Positions 23,509 to 35,562 are shown, counted from the stretch's first letter. The stretch is 64,000 bases of DNA from Agrypnia vestita (GCA_016648135.1 JADDOH010001999.1:154607-218606), one strand, 5' to 3'. Numbers and translations: made by a program. Notes: generated from the sequence alone by a model not told the origin.

Positions 23509-24811
23509 TATCTTTTGATTATTTTATTCAAAATACATGCTTACGTAAATGTCATGCTTCAATGTTCTCACTGCATGCTCCTGATATCACAAGTATATAC
23601 ACCTACATAAAGCAATGTCGGAAATTTTTTTGAAGGCTAATAAATTTCGATTTGTAAGGGACTAAAAGCATGGTGTAGTGTCTATCTCTACCTCGGATTC
23701 TGTATAAAATAATCCAGCAAAGGTAAATTCATAGCATCCATAAGATAGCAAAGCCAAACATTTAGTGTATGAAGAATATTCTAGAATAACACAACCAGAA
23801 CCAATTGAATACTGGAAATTAATTAAGCATTAAGTGTCAAAATGTTCATTTTTAGGCACGAGGTAAAATGTGAATATAGTCTTTTTTGCTCTTTATGTAC
23901 TATTTTACACACTTTTTCATTAATATTTTCCGCACTACGAGTTAGCCATTTTAATACTAAAAAATACAAAATACTTAAGTCATGTAGTGTGCCTTATTTA
24001 TAAAAAAACTCAATCATAGAAACAAAGTTTTTATTATACTCCCTTTCTCAATTGTATTGTTTCCAATTTGATATTCAATCGTATATTTCTCTTGGTTTAA
24101 GCTCATGTGGACAGTCTATTCCATGTATATTATTATCCTTATAACTTATAGAATATTGAAAACGTAATAAATGTTATAGGGTGGGACGGCGTCGGCGAAA
24201 CCGTTTGATTGGACTCATGGCTCAAGTCAGACAAGTTGACTTGAAGTTGAAACAGGTTTTGCGCCTTCTACACGCGTCGGGATCCTTTCTCATTTATATG
24301 ATTTCCAATTTGAAATAACCGTTAAAATTTCGAAAAATCAAAATTATACTATAATTAAATTTTTTTAATGAAAATTTGTCAGATTATTTTTATCGTTGCA
24401 ACGAGTCTGCCTGCAAAGTTACAGCTCTATTAGATCACCGAAAAAGGGTTAAAAATCGATCCAAAGTTATTTCGGCAGACAAGCAGACGCTACGAGTTAA
24501 AAGGGACTAAAAAATAACTTGGCGCTTAATACTTGTGCGATATGCTCTCTCATACTACTAGGAAACTAAAATTTATAGAAAGTGAAGGGTTTAATAAGTA
24601 ATTTTTTTCATAATTTTCCATAATTCATAATTTAGTATATATACAAAAAAATAAGTACAATTAATATTTTGTACCTACTCCAGATCATTACCTCTTTACT
24701 TCCTTTAGACCAAGTCGTAAGTATTTTATCATTCTTCATATAAATGACGGACCAAATTAAGGAGACGGATTATCATCAGCATTGCTACTCCTTTTGATTA
24801 TAACTTACTTA
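23509..24811. other. No identified feature
   Basis: Mixed-composition, unique-looking DNA with no coding motif. 24170-24300 is slightly richer in GC. Confidence 0.3.
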
Positions 24812-25543
24812 AGAGGCCCCAGTACACGAATTTCGTATTTGCTCTCGATTTGCTAAATTTAACGTACACTTATTTAATCATTTTGCAAAACCCATATCTA
24901 AACAGGCTTTTAATCAATTTTATTATGATAGATCCATTTACTCTTGAAGCATTTCCTTAAAAAAATATGAACAAATATATTGTTATAACATCAAAAAAAT
25001 TATAACCCCGAAACCCTATTTTAGTTTTAATGCAATAGAGTTTTCTTTGGTACACTTAATCTCTATACTTTCAAATAAAGATCATATATTTTATTAACAA
25101 ATTGATTGTATAAAGTTTGAAAAAGAAGTGGTACTATTCAGACATTAATATTTTTCGACAAGTTGTTAAATATATCTTTTTAAAAAAGACAAAAAATAAA
25201 CGTTCTGTTTCCTATATTGCAGTATCCATAAAACAATTAAAATAGAAATTATTTTAATTAAGTTTTACATGCGTACAAAGAAAATTTCACTACCATTAAT
25301 ATAAAAATATTCTAAAAATTATACGTCATACTCAAGAATTCGAATTGATTAAATCGTATAGTCTGTTATAACAATATATTTGTTCAGATTTTTTTAAGGA
25401 AATGCTTCAAGAGTAAATGGATCCATCATAATAAAATTGATTAAAAGCCTGTTTAGATACTGGTTTTGCAAAATGATTTAATAAGTTTACGTTAAATTTA
25501 GCAAAATCGAGAGCAAATACGAAAATCGTGTTCTGGGACCTCT
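24812..25543. mobile_element. Foldback DNA element with about 180-bp arms
   Basis: Arms 24812-24990 and 25364-25543 are inverted partners with a few mismatches (left AGAGGCCCCAGTACACGAAT; right ATCGTGTTCTGGGACCTCT). The roughly 370-bp interior is AT-rich and non-coding. No convincing target duplication is visible, so the superfamily is undecided. Confidence 0.75.
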
Positions 25544-27114
25544 GAAGCGATTTTTGTCGGTCCCACTTATCCCTTGACTTCAAAAGGTAATTATATTAAA
25601 TTGAGAACCATTTCATTGTTCTGCTTATTAAAAAATACATCAACCTTTTTAGGATATCTTTATATATATTTTACATATAAACCAAGATAACTCACGTGTC
25701 TTTTTTTTGAAAAAATTTTACTTTCCCATTAAGAGGAAATGAAAATCGATTGAACACTCCTCTAAGTAAATATTCCCTTTAATAATATGTTCACCTTTAT
25801 TCTTTTAGGGTAGGGGTCCCCTGGAGTTCGAGGATAAATTTGGGATAAAAAAACTCGTTGTATTTGCACAGGTCTCAGTTTCAAACAATGGCTGTTTCGA
25901 TTGCTTTACCAAAACAAATTGGTTTGTGTATGTATCTGTGTCGACAGGAATTGTGCGGCCTGTATCCAGGAAGCCTTGTTCCTGCCACCAATAAAACATT
26001 TCATTCCCGTAAGTATCACTTTATTTTTACCTTTAAATAAACATCTTACATTCCTGCCCAGTTCTCTTAAGTAATAATTTCATTCATCAAACAAACCAAC
26101 ATTTATATATATATTTTTTTACAATATTGACAAACTCTTATTAAATTCACATTTTCATTCATTCATTAATATCACCAAAATATATTTATTTTCGTGATAT
26201 TAAAAACGACAGAATATTAACATTTTCTAAACATTTCAATAAATTTCATTTTTACTGGTTAAAATGAAGGATAAATTTCAACGAAAAAATCCTAATTCAT
26301 AACACCAAAGTATTTCTAAAATTGAATTAATTATTGATTTATTCATTTCAGGATTCTACATTGGGTTAATAATATTATTCTGTTCGGAAAATTGGTAAAA
26401 AGACAAATAATTTTTTTTTGTTCAGAGAAGATTTAAGATATGAAAAGATTTACCCCACACTCTTTATTAAAATAAAATATAAACTAATGTTAACTTACGA
26501 TGAATTTTCCATAAATTATTTTATGGTTTGCGTCATAATTACCACAGACACATTTTCAAGATCGAAATTACTCTTTATCACTTCAGTTTTCAAATATAAA
26601 CATTCAAAAATTTATCTAAATAAAAAGTGAATCAACAAAATTATGTAATGTTTAAGTAAACTAAAGGAGTTTCATTACAATACAAAAATTTATGGTGATG
26701 GTTACATAGTTCGTACTTTTCGAAAATTTTACAAAATTACGCACGTATTAAGAGATAACAAAACTAATGATTATAAAAATTATTTATTCTCAAAAACTAG
26801 GAACATATAATTATATTATATATATAATTTTCTTACCATTAAACCACCGTGACATTCTCAAAAAAGATTATCTCATACATTTCACCCTAATTGAAAAATT
26901 TAATAAACCATACAATACTTTTTAAAAATTCGAGTCTTATAATGGAATCATCTAATATTTACAAACTTACAAAAATGTTAAGACTAACGAGTACTTCCGT
27001 TACCACCCTCAGAAAAAATTAAATATTAAAAACAAATATGTTGTATCGGGTGTTTTTAACGTAGCGGGTCGACATGGTTTTAGAATAACTTTTTAGATCA
27101 AATAATCAAAATTA
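25544..27114. other. AT-rich, no identified feature
   Basis: Short frames only (60-70 codons) without domains. No shared repeat found. Confidence 0.3.
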
Positions 27115-27275
27115 AACCTTTTTCCATTTAAGAAAGACAATTGAATTAGTATTTGTAAGCCGTGCATACGAGGCACATTGTTTCGTTGTGTTGTTGTTTA
27201 TAAACGAAACAACGTACCACGTACACAATGTTTACACGTACTAATTCGATTGTCTTTCTTAAATGGAAAGAGGTC
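27115..27275. repeat. Long hairpin (palindromic MITE or hairpin RNA candidate)
   Basis: 27121-27151 pairs with 27239-27269 with a single mismatch. Inner arms continue pairing at roughly 80 percent through TTGTTTCGTT to a small loop, giving a stem of about 75 bp. It may be a short palindromic MITE. A structured transcript is possible if transcribed. Confidence 0.7.
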
Positions 27276-27361
27276 TACCTAATATTTTGCACCCCGCGAA
27301 AATGCTTTATTCTCACTGGCACTGTCAAGCATACATAGTTTTAACCGGTATTTCCATTTTT

Positions 27362-27490
27362 TGCATGTAATCTTGTGTATAAGTAGTATCAAATGAGTAT
27401 ATAATATTAGCCTGTAAGTTGTTTATACTACAATTTTTTTTGCGTGAAGCGCCGTTGAGGTGAGTACTCGCTAATGGCGCTATATAAATC
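27362..27490 (+). mobile_element. CR1/L2-like LINE 3' untranslated end
   Basis: Matches the 3' region downstream of the LINE coding end at 52380-52783: both have CATGTaATCT, a TAGCC(T/A)GTAAG block and then TGAAG(C/T)GCC.TTGAGGTGAG. No coding part remains here. Confidence 0.6.
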
Positions 27491-28089
27491 ATCCAATTAA
27501 CATTACTATTTAAACAACGATTTTAGAAATTATTTATTTAATTCTAAACAATTATTAATACAACATAAAGAATGCCTTTGTAAGGTGTAATGATAATTTT
27601 AACATTTGAGCAAAATGGATCGTCCTTTGTGAATACTCAAAAATTTTTTTTATTTTTTTTAATTAAATCATGTACCAAAAATCACTAAGCTTTAGATAAT
27701 ACATTTTTTTAAATGGAATAGGTACGTTACAACGCATGAATTTCAAAAATATATTAGAAATTGTACTACATACCCAATTAAACTAAGATCTTGTATGGTA
27801 AAGTGTTGGTGATCATCTAAGAAGGTTAGTTAGATGACATCCAAAATGAATGATGACATGGGATTTTGAATTATATACTCTTACAGTATGGTGAAATCAA
27901 TTGACCGCTTTGATCATCTGATTTATCTGCACTTGATACTTTTTGTAGTGGCCACATGATGAAAATCGCTTAAGGCAATTAAAATTCAACAGCAAAAAGA
28001 CAAATTCGACAATTCAATCGAGAAATTCAACAAATTATCCCGCAAGTATCTAGAATATGAATGAACCGTTCCGCTATATTATTTTCCAC
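27491..28089. other. No identified feature
   Basis: AT-rich sequence downstream of the terminal exon's 3' UTR on the minus strand. No domain or shared repeat. Confidence 0.3.
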
Positions 28090-28117
28090 AGTAAATTGTT
28101 ACGAATGAAATAGATAA

Positions 28118-28389
28118 AAATGTTTATTTAAAGTTATTCAAATACATCGGCCCGCCATATTAAAAAATACCTTGTATATGATTATTTTTTTCAAATAAAA
28201 GCGAATGGACTCGCTTCAAAAAATTACGTTAAAATAATATGATTACGTAATATTTGAATCTCCCGTATTATTCCGTTACACTTACGACAAAAATATTTTA
28301 AAATATCACTAAGTCTTTTAGTCGAGTAGTCCCAGAATTTAGAAGCAGTAGGTTCGCGAGACGTCGCACATGCTCCTGCCCTCTTCTTG
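28118..28389 (-). other. Likely 3' UTR with AATAAA signal
   Basis: Follows the stop codon of the exon at 28390-28895. The first clear minus-strand AATAAA is at 28123-28128, about 265 nt past the stop. The true cleavage site probably lies 10-30 nt beyond. This is inferred from position; no transcript evidence. Confidence 0.5.
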
Positions 28390-28895
28390 TCACCCGTAGT
28401 AGTACTGGGCATTGGAACATCTATTTAAACTCCTGGGGCTGACGACGATGTCCGTGGGGGGCTGGTTCATCCCCCTGCGCAGGGTGCCCGCCTCCGGTAT
28501 CCTGGGCAGCGTGCCCACGGCCACCACGTACTCGTCGGGCTGGCCGTACATGTTGGCCCCGCTGCCCACGTAGGCGGCGTTGGAGAGCGCGCGCCCGTAG
28601 GCGGCCTTCTGCGCCAGGGACACGTCCGAGAAGGCCGGGATCCGCTCTGGCTTCAGGGACGAGTTGACGGCCGCTATGGGCAGGGCCGTCGTCATGTCGA
28701 TGTCGCCGTCCACCTCGGAGATGTTGTCGCCGAAGCCGTTGGGCAGGTCGGTCGTGGCGGATATGTCCGGCACCTTGGCCTCCCGCTTCGAGTTGTGGCG
28801 CCTCACCGCGCAGTGGACGATGCCGAGACAGGCGCAGAGCAAAAAGGAAGCGGCCACGCTGATGATGATGTAGAGGTAGATGCCCTCGGTGAATT
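28390..28895 (-). CDS. Terminal exon of a single-pass membrane protein
   Basis: The only stretch that looks like a host coding exon. On the minus strand a 3' splice site (pyrimidine tract then TTTCAG, 28901-28896) opens a frame of 167 codons ending in TGA at 28390-28392. The first two exon bases complete a codon split by the intron. GC content is far above the flanks. Residues start FTEGIYLYIIISVAASF, a hydrophobic membrane span of about 25 residues containing several Cys, then RRHNSKREAK. The basic stretch suggests the C-terminus is cytoplasmic. The tail of about 130 residues is polar, with Tyr-containing motifs (YGQPDEYVV) and the C-terminal end NAQYYYG. This layout fits a cell-surface receptor or adhesion protein whose ectodomain lies in upstream exons. 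I found none up to 64000. I do not recognise the family and assign no gene symbol. Confidence 0.75.
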
Positions 28896-29389
28896 CTGAA
28901 ACAAATAAAAAAATTAGTGACTTAAAAAATTGATTGGTAATATGAATTTGTAGTATTATGTAGCGCTGTACGGAGTCAAAACATGGACCGGGGAAAGGAA
29001 TTAAAGATTTTTAATAACTTCCACTTTTTAATTATTTCGGAATGTTTTTACTTTCAATTACAGGTTATAATTTTAGAAACGTGATTAGTTTTTCAGAGAC
29101 TTCATTTATATACAAAAGAAAAGTTTTAGCCCGGGCGTATTAAACAGTCTTCTAAGCGTTTAATATTAGTTTTATATTAAATACAAAAATTATTTTTTAT
29201 CAATAGTTACAATATAACATGGCGTGAAATAAAATATCCATATTTATAACTTTCAATTCAACAACAACGCAATTTTCAACAATAGATGGCGAATAAATCG
29301 GCTTAAAGTGAAGTGAGACACATAAATACGATATTTTATCAAGTTTCAACTTATTTACAACTTTCCGAAAATTTGACAGATGCGGTAAT
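28896..29389 (-). other. Intron sequence upstream of terminal exon
   Basis: Begins at the splice acceptor and shows no exon or shared repeat. By inference the intron continues to higher coordinates, so the mobile elements to its right may be intronic. Confidence 0.45.
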
Positions 29390-29545
29390 CGATCATCGGA
29401 GGAATTAGTGAATGTTACATTGTATAAAGTGATCAATTAAGCCAAGCCAATCAAGCCAGGTCATAAGCCCTGTAAACACCCAAAAAGACTTCAATACCTA
29501 TTTTCCCTATAAATAGCTTCGTATCTGTAAGACATCTATAATGTT
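29390..29545 (+). repeat. Interspersed repeat C, copy
   Basis: ACACCCAAAAAGACTTCAAT and CTTCGTATCTGTAAGACATC match the right half of the copy at 9885. The upstream TAAAGTGATCAATTAAGCCA corresponds to GAGTGATTACTTAAGCCA in the copy at 56695. Confidence 0.65.
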
Positions 29546-29984
29546 TCTTAATAATAATAAATATTAGGCATAGTTTTTTCTACCATGACAAATGAGAGGA
29601 TAGTCCGCCTCTAATCGATATCCAATAATGAAACCAGTATTTCAAAATACATTATTTAACAAATTGTGTTCATTCATCCATGAGCATTCGTGGTAAACGC
29701 AATCAAAACCAGTGGCTGTAATAATATGTTTGAAGCGATACTAATTCAAATCTACACATTCATGAACCTATATATCATTGTGCATCGTTGAAATAAATTG
29801 TCTTTTTCTCTATATATATTATTACAAATCTTCTTTATTACTATTTTGATAGTTCTGGAGTCAATTAATCTAAAATATATATCATTTTTTGATAAAAACG
29901 TGATCAAATTACAAAAAAATTATCGAACTCAATTATTTTTTTTAAATCCTTGGTTAAAGAAAGCTTTTTTAAAAAAGCTCTATA
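29546..29984. other. AT-rich, no identified feature
   Basis: No motif or repeat recognised. Confidence 0.3.
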
Positions 29985-30310
29985 CAGGGTGAACCAGAGC
30001 TAGTAGCAGAAACTTGACCGGTTGATTCCTGCCTATATTATCTGTCTAAAATGTTCAAGCAACCATATGACCTAACATCAATATTTATGGAGATATGCAA
30101 TATCAAATTATGCATTTTTTCAATATTATTTTTTCTAAAAAGTGATGAAAAATGAAAAATTCATTTGCTTTATTACAGTCAAATGTCGAATAAAATGATA
30201 AAAACCATGCAAAAATTGAAAAAAGTTTTTTTTTACAAGGTTTTTATCATTTTATTTAAGTTGTATTGAAGAAAATGAATTTTGAACAATAGATATAAGT
30301 TATATTATAT
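29985..30310. mobile_element. MITE family B, right-truncated copy
   Basis: Starts TACAGGGTGAACCAGAGCTA. Contains AACATCAATATTTATGGAGA and the central palindrome whose arms include AGGTTTTTATCATTTTATTT. The right outer arm is missing after about 30310. Confidence 0.7.
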
Positions 30311-31160
30311 ATAAATAGATAATAAGATTCCGTTACGAGAAAAAAAAAATGAAACTAAAATACCTAAGTGTGGTAAAAAATAAGGAATTATCAAAATAAC
30401 GCAGTCCTTTTTAGGAAAAAAACATGAGTGGTCTACATTATGCTATCGGATATTCGTCATCAATTCTTGTGGATAAACCTAAGTTCTCATTTGAATCACC
30501 AATCGGCAGGTCGTAAAATGTTATTTTCGTGTACGAAAAATTAATACATTACCTGAAAATAGTTATTATTGAAAATATTCTGCACAAACATGGGTAATTT
30601 TAAGTTCATTGAAATTGTGAAATAATATAAGAAATCGTAAACTGTACATTTTGAATTGAGTCGCTTTTTCGTTCACGTGGAAATATTATTTTATATACCT
30701 ACATAAGTATGTACAATGTACATAATGTGAGATTAAACGTAGCGAGTTATTACCACAATTATTAGAATCACAATGTAAATGTGTTTAATAAACTGATATA
30801 TAAGATATAAGTATATGATGTGTGGAATGTTTGTATACATAAATACTCGTAAATATTTTATAAATTTTATATTTGATAAAATAATATTTCTTTAACAATA
30901 GTTATCAATGATTGCTTAATAATTTCTTTATAGGTAATGATCACTCATCATTTTTAAGATCTCAAACTAGATTTTTAACATAAAATGGTCATATGACGAG
31001 TTATTATTTGAATATATTGTACCTTTATATTAAATTTTATTTTATTTCATTCTTAAACTATAGATATGCATTGAATCATGCTACATATTAATAAGGATAT
31101 TCTAAAATATGATAAAGACAAATCATAATTTTAAAAAAATAATGGAGTGATATATTAAAT
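30311..31160. other. AT-rich, no identified feature
   Basis: No coding potential or shared repeat seen. Confidence 0.3.
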
Positions 31161-31164
31161 TACG

Positions 31165-31600
31165 GTGTGAGAAAGTGGCATTAGCGACAAACAAATAACA
31201 CATGGTTCTTCTTTTTCTCCTGGTGCCCTATCCGTTCTACGGACGATGGCTTTATTTAGTGCAATAGCTCCACAGCGGACTGACCAAACCAATCTAAAGT
31301 TTTTCAGCCACGATGTTCTCCTTCTTCCAGGGCTCTTACTTCCGGAAATCTTTCTCTGCAATATGAAATGCAAGATCTCGTACATTTATGGGTATCTCAT
31401 CACATATCCGAGATTGTTTAAATTTTTTTGGAATTATATTGTTTTAATTACTTATTTTTCTTCATTCATCCGACCTATAACGTCTTCATTCGTAACTCTG
31501 TCCATCAAGTTATTTTGAGTATTCTTCTATAGATGCACATTTCGAAAGCCTCAAGTTGCCTTATGAATTGTTCGGTGAATGTCAAGCTTCCATTCCATAA
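31165..31600 (-). mobile_element. Non-LTR retrotransposon family C, C-terminal fragment
   Basis: Minus-strand reading, with frameshifts. It starts LEAFEMCIYRRILKIT (near 31540), passes through a TDRVTNEDV-like stretch, then KISGSKSPGRRRTSWLKNFR near 31290-31350. These are successive conserved pieces of the C-terminal part of an insect LINE (EMWxYRR...ISW, then GRRR.SWL.N). RT and endonuclease parts are absent. Confidence 0.75.
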
Positions 31601-31789
31601 AATAATATCGAAAACGCGAAGCGAATAATATTTGATATTATTTTATGGATGATTCGTAATCCAAGATTAACATCATGTCTGCAGAAAATATTCTTCATGC
31701 AGATAAATGTTGCACGAGCCTACTCAATGCGGCATGTTATTTCCGCAGAAGGATCCCATCTTACATATATATTGCGGCCCTAGTTTAAT

Positions 31790-31984
31790 ATATATGAGGG
31801 ATATAAAAACAAAGGCAGTAATATCCTAGTAAAAATTGAACGCTATCATCGAGGATTACTAATTTAAAAGGGATAAATACATGAAATCTAGAATTCAGTA
31901 CATTCTAAATTAGTAATCATCGTTCAATCGAAATTTTTTTTCAATTTTTTGAATTTGTGCCTTTGCTTTTACACCCCACATATA
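31790..31984. mobile_element. Foldback MITE, copy 2 of 2
   Basis: Inverted ends TATATGAGGGATATAAAAAC and TTTTACACCCCACATATA. Inner blocks GAGGATTACTAATTT and AAATTAGTAATCATCG pair with each other. Same design as 2758-3020. It abuts the family A LINE end that follows. Confidence 0.75.
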
Positions 31985-31987
31985 CTT

Positions 31988-32264
31988 ATCTAAGTAACTA
32001 ACTTACTTACTTAGGCAGAGAGGATAGGGCGCCATACTCTTCTGTTCTGACATACAACTTTCGCTTCGTCTACATTCATACATCTTCGCATGCAAGCTCG
32101 ACGATTGTTCAGGCTTCTAACAGGATCATCTTCCAGTACCTGGTTAATCTGGTCATGCCACGTCTTCCGTGGTCGCCCTCTGTTTCTGGCGCCGTCAACA
32201 CTTGCATCATACATCTTTCTTACCATTTTTTCCTCATTCATTCGCTCAACATGCCCAAACCACC
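31988..32264 (-). mobile_element. Non-LTR retrotransposon family A, 3' end
   Basis: The minus-strand frame encodes WWFGHVERMNEEKMVRKMYD and then GARNRGRPRKTWHDQINQVL, ending near ILSA. A TAAG-type tail lies at 31990-32012. The match stops abruptly at about 32264, the 5' truncation point. Confidence 0.85.
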
Positions 32265-32384
32265 ACATATACAAATATGAATAATGAAACATTTTGGAAT
32301 CTAATACTTTTTCTACACGCAATGTTATATTACAGTACTGCTTTAGTATTTCAAGGTATATAAATTTGGGAAGATGTTATATTT

Positions 32385-32610
32385 GCAGATTATTCGGCCG
32401 GTTATTCATCCGTTTTATCTCATTTCGGGTCTCGAATCAAATCCGTCTTGCCCCGACAATGGCCGCCGCTTACATAACTGCGCCTCTGGTAGGTGGGATG
32501 ACAGGACGGGAATAATTTACGGCGGGATTTGTGACTTTCTCTAAGGTTCTCCAACTGTCAAAAGCCACCCGACCTGCGTGGCGTGGAAGCGCGTACAATT
32601 TTGTGATTTC
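32385..32610. other. Unique GC-richer block
   Basis: Contains ACAATGGCCGCCGCTTACAT and a CpG-rich 3' part. A short ATG frame runs to CTGGTAGGTG, a possible 5' splice site, but no protein family is visible. It could be a conserved non-coding element or a small first exon. Confidence 0.25.
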
Positions 32611-33012
32611 TCTGCATTATTTCAAGACAGCCCGAACAATGAACTACACCTAGATGCTTTTCTTATATTTCATATATCTTTTAGTACTTGTGTAGGTATT
32701 GTCAACGAACGGCGAAAATTTCGCAGTTTTTTTTTTTAAATTCAAAGTTTTTTATTTTTATGGTAAATTTCAAGTTTTTTAAAAAAATGAAAAAATAAAA
32801 CAACGCAACATCGATTCGGTTAGGTTTAAAAAAAAGCAAATATTGATTACTATAAAGTTGATTTTTTTATGTTCAGGTTTTAGCTTTACACAAATGAGTT
32901 ATTTTAATATCCTAATAAATTTGCTTCAATTGCTAACTAAACCAAAGCAAAAATTCAACTTTCAGAAAACAATAAATTATTACATCATAGTATTTTTGTG
33001 TTAGCGTGTAAA

Positions 33013-33030
33013 CAGCGCCATCTGGTGGCG
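33013..33030 (-). promoter_or_regulatory. CTCF-like insulator motif
   Basis: On the minus strand CGCCACCAGATGGCGCTG matches the core shared by vertebrate and Drosophila CTCF sites (CCAC.AGATGGCGC). It sits alone in AT-rich DNA. Binding is inferred from the motif only. Confidence 0.45.
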
Positions 33031-33242
33031 TTAGTGACGGACATTTTTACATCGGTAATTATTTAGGTGTTTTAATGTATATTTCTTCTTTAAAAAATCT
33101 TGGATAGTTCATTGATCTAAGTTTATAACGTTTAATAGGGCATTCAAGTTAATTTTAATATTCTCTTAATCTTGTATTTTTAGTGTAATTGTACTAATTT
33201 TTCATAATATTTGATGTATTTATTTTGATTTATGTTTTTATA

Positions 33243-33400
33243 AATAATATCCCAATTATAATAATTTCACTGTCTGTTTGTCCATCCGTCCATCCATCTG
33301 TATCTTCTTTATAGTATAAAAACTTTGTTTTTCTTAAGGAACCGGCACATAAAAGTACTGTCATTTTTGACGGGTTGGTATTCTTGTGATAATAATAAGT
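33243..33400 (+). repeat. Interspersed repeat D, copy 1
   Basis: Shares CCAATTATAATAATTT, a TGTCTG/TCCATCC-type microsatellite and AGGAACCGGCACATAAAAGT...CATTTTTGACGG with 50405-50600. Non-coding, family unknown. Confidence 0.65.
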
Positions 33401-34104
33401 TAATATTGTTTTGCATATATCATTCACAATCATTGATTTTTCATTTCATGTCACGCAAAGATACAAAGAAATAACACTGAATTCTTTGAAAAAAATAGGG
33501 TAAAATAAATGTTTTTCATTTTATCTTCAGTTTGCTATAAAAATGTAAGCATTTATTTAAAATAATTTTCCCTGGATAGGGACAAGAAACATTTATTTTT
33601 TAGGGAAGACAAAAGTATATGACATAAAGTGAGAATAATAGTACACTTTGCGGCACTTCTTAATTATGTGATTGTCCGCTAGGGGCGGTGCAGCTAACGG
33701 TATTTAAGCTCACAAAATAGTTTAAAAATTTGTTTACAAAAAGTATATTAACCCTCAATCACATGCGGCAATATAACCTCGGGATATCGTAAAGATTAGA
33801 CTATTATTTAACATTTTCAAACATAATTGAACGAAAAATATTATTAAAAATATATAATGGTCCATAAAAAGAATTTAAAAAATGAAAATAATAATTTTCA
33901 GTCGTATTCTAGTGTAAATGTTAAATAATTCAGAAGAATTACAAATAAAATTGCTTAATATTTCACTTTATAAGTATAGAGTTGCATTGTGTAAAGTGAT
34001 CACAAGTTACATAATTATTTAATTTAAAATGTTCAGAAGTAACATAATTATTTTATTTCAAAATGATTTAAAATTTATAATACATATACGTTTAGTTATT
34101 ACGT
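33401..34104. other. AT-rich, no identified feature
   Basis: No coding motif or shared repeat found. Confidence 0.3.
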
Positions 34105-34109
34105 AACTA

Positions 34110-34150
34110 GTGAAGTTTGAGAAAAGCAGTTACTTTCATCATCAGGTGTA
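34110..34150 (-). repeat. Worn Penelope-type terminal motif
   Basis: Minus strand: CCTGATGATGAAAG, a short loop, CTTTTC, then TCAAAC in place of CCGAAAC. This is a mutated relative of the core at 18985-19022. Confidence 0.4.
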
Positions 34151-34524
34151 TTCAAAGTGCTTTACTTGCTTTTATTTCCTTAAGATGCTATTATATGAAT
34201 AAAATTGCAAGAATATGTTTAAATTTCGTAATTTTATGCATTAATCAGGTCCCATCTAACACTCATCTCTTAATTAGATAAGACATAATTATTTTTATAT
34301 ATTTGATAATATTTTCCCCACTAAATTAATGTTTGTCGTCTTTTCGTCTTGCGTTTGAATTTTTACATGGAATTCAATAAAAAATATATTTTCAACAAGA
34401 CCCTCTTCATATAAATGGTTTTCCACTAGTTGTGCTTATGTTTTTAGGGATTGGCTATTGATTATTGAATATATTTTGAAAGTTTAATGGAAATATTACA
34501 AGTTTAATTGATTCGGTAGACTTA

Positions 34525-34961
34525 TGTGACTACGTGGCTAGGGAGGGATACTGGAAACGTCTGGAGGATTCGGTATCGGCGTTAGCCGGATATAAATAAG
34601 ACGCGCCTGGGAGTAGAGTAGTTGTTGTTTTTAGCACGTTTGATAGCGGCACGGAATCGAAGGCAGCCGCGAGCTCCGGGCTAGGGTGGCCAAACGAGCG
34701 GTAATTCGACAGCTAATAATCTGGGATATTTCCAAGCGAAATAAATCGAAGCGAATAATACGTGCGGAAATTGGATGGAATGTTCTAGTGTTAAAGTACG
34801 AGTTAAAAATTTAAAGAAAGACATTAATTTAAATAAAAGCGTTAAGTCAAATAGTATACAGTGACTTTGTACATTTGATTAATCAATTAATCAGTAATTA
34901 ATAAATCCGTTATTAAATTCCAGCGTTTCATTAATTCCTTCTGCAGCTACTACACGTGACA
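34525..34961 (+). repeat. Solo LTR, Gypsy-like, with TATA box
   Basis: Starts TGTGACTACGTGG and ends CTACACGTGACA. It has TATAAATA (34591-34598), a GC-rich leader, CAGTGACTTTGTACATTTGA, AATAAATCCG and ATTCCAGCGTTTCATTAATT, in the same order as 22936-23508. No flanking duplication was found and no internal sequence adjoins it. Confidence 0.7.
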
Positions 34962-35562
34962 GTACGAATGTTGCTCTTGTATATATTAAATAGTATTTGA
35001 ATCCATTATCTATGAGTTTTTGTTACAGATTACCCAAAAAAAAAATTTAACTAGTTGTTGTGTGCACTCGCGGTTCAATGTCTGTCAAAATATTCATAAT
35101 GTCCACTTAAAGTACGGTGTACACTGGAGTTGCCATATATAAAAATTTAAAAAAAAAATGTAAATCATGACAATCTTAAAGGATATAAAACTATGATGTT
35201 CCATCCATGAAAGTAAATCGTGAAACATTGTCAGCTTTTATCAAAATGTTAAAAATCGTGCGGAAATAGCAAACCAAAATGTGTTTCATTGCTTTTGAGG
35301 AAAATTTAACATAGAAACTTATATTATTTTCTTTCAATATAAAATTTTTCGAAATGTTCTTGTGTAACTTTGTAAAAGGCCATTTAAAAAATATATAATG
35401 CATCATACATCACAAAGACTGGAAGAAAGATAGAGACAAGGATCGAAGAACACTTGAGGGGAATAAAAAAGATTACAATCAATTCAGAAATGGCAGACCA
35501 CGCGAAAACTAAAGTAAGTAAGCGATTATTAGTAACAAAAATGTAATCAATATCAAACTCTC

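Noticed and set aside
24768..24790. TCATCAG as a minus-strand ribozyme start
   Set aside because: No GAAA or pairing stem follows within a plausible distance; a chance heptamer.
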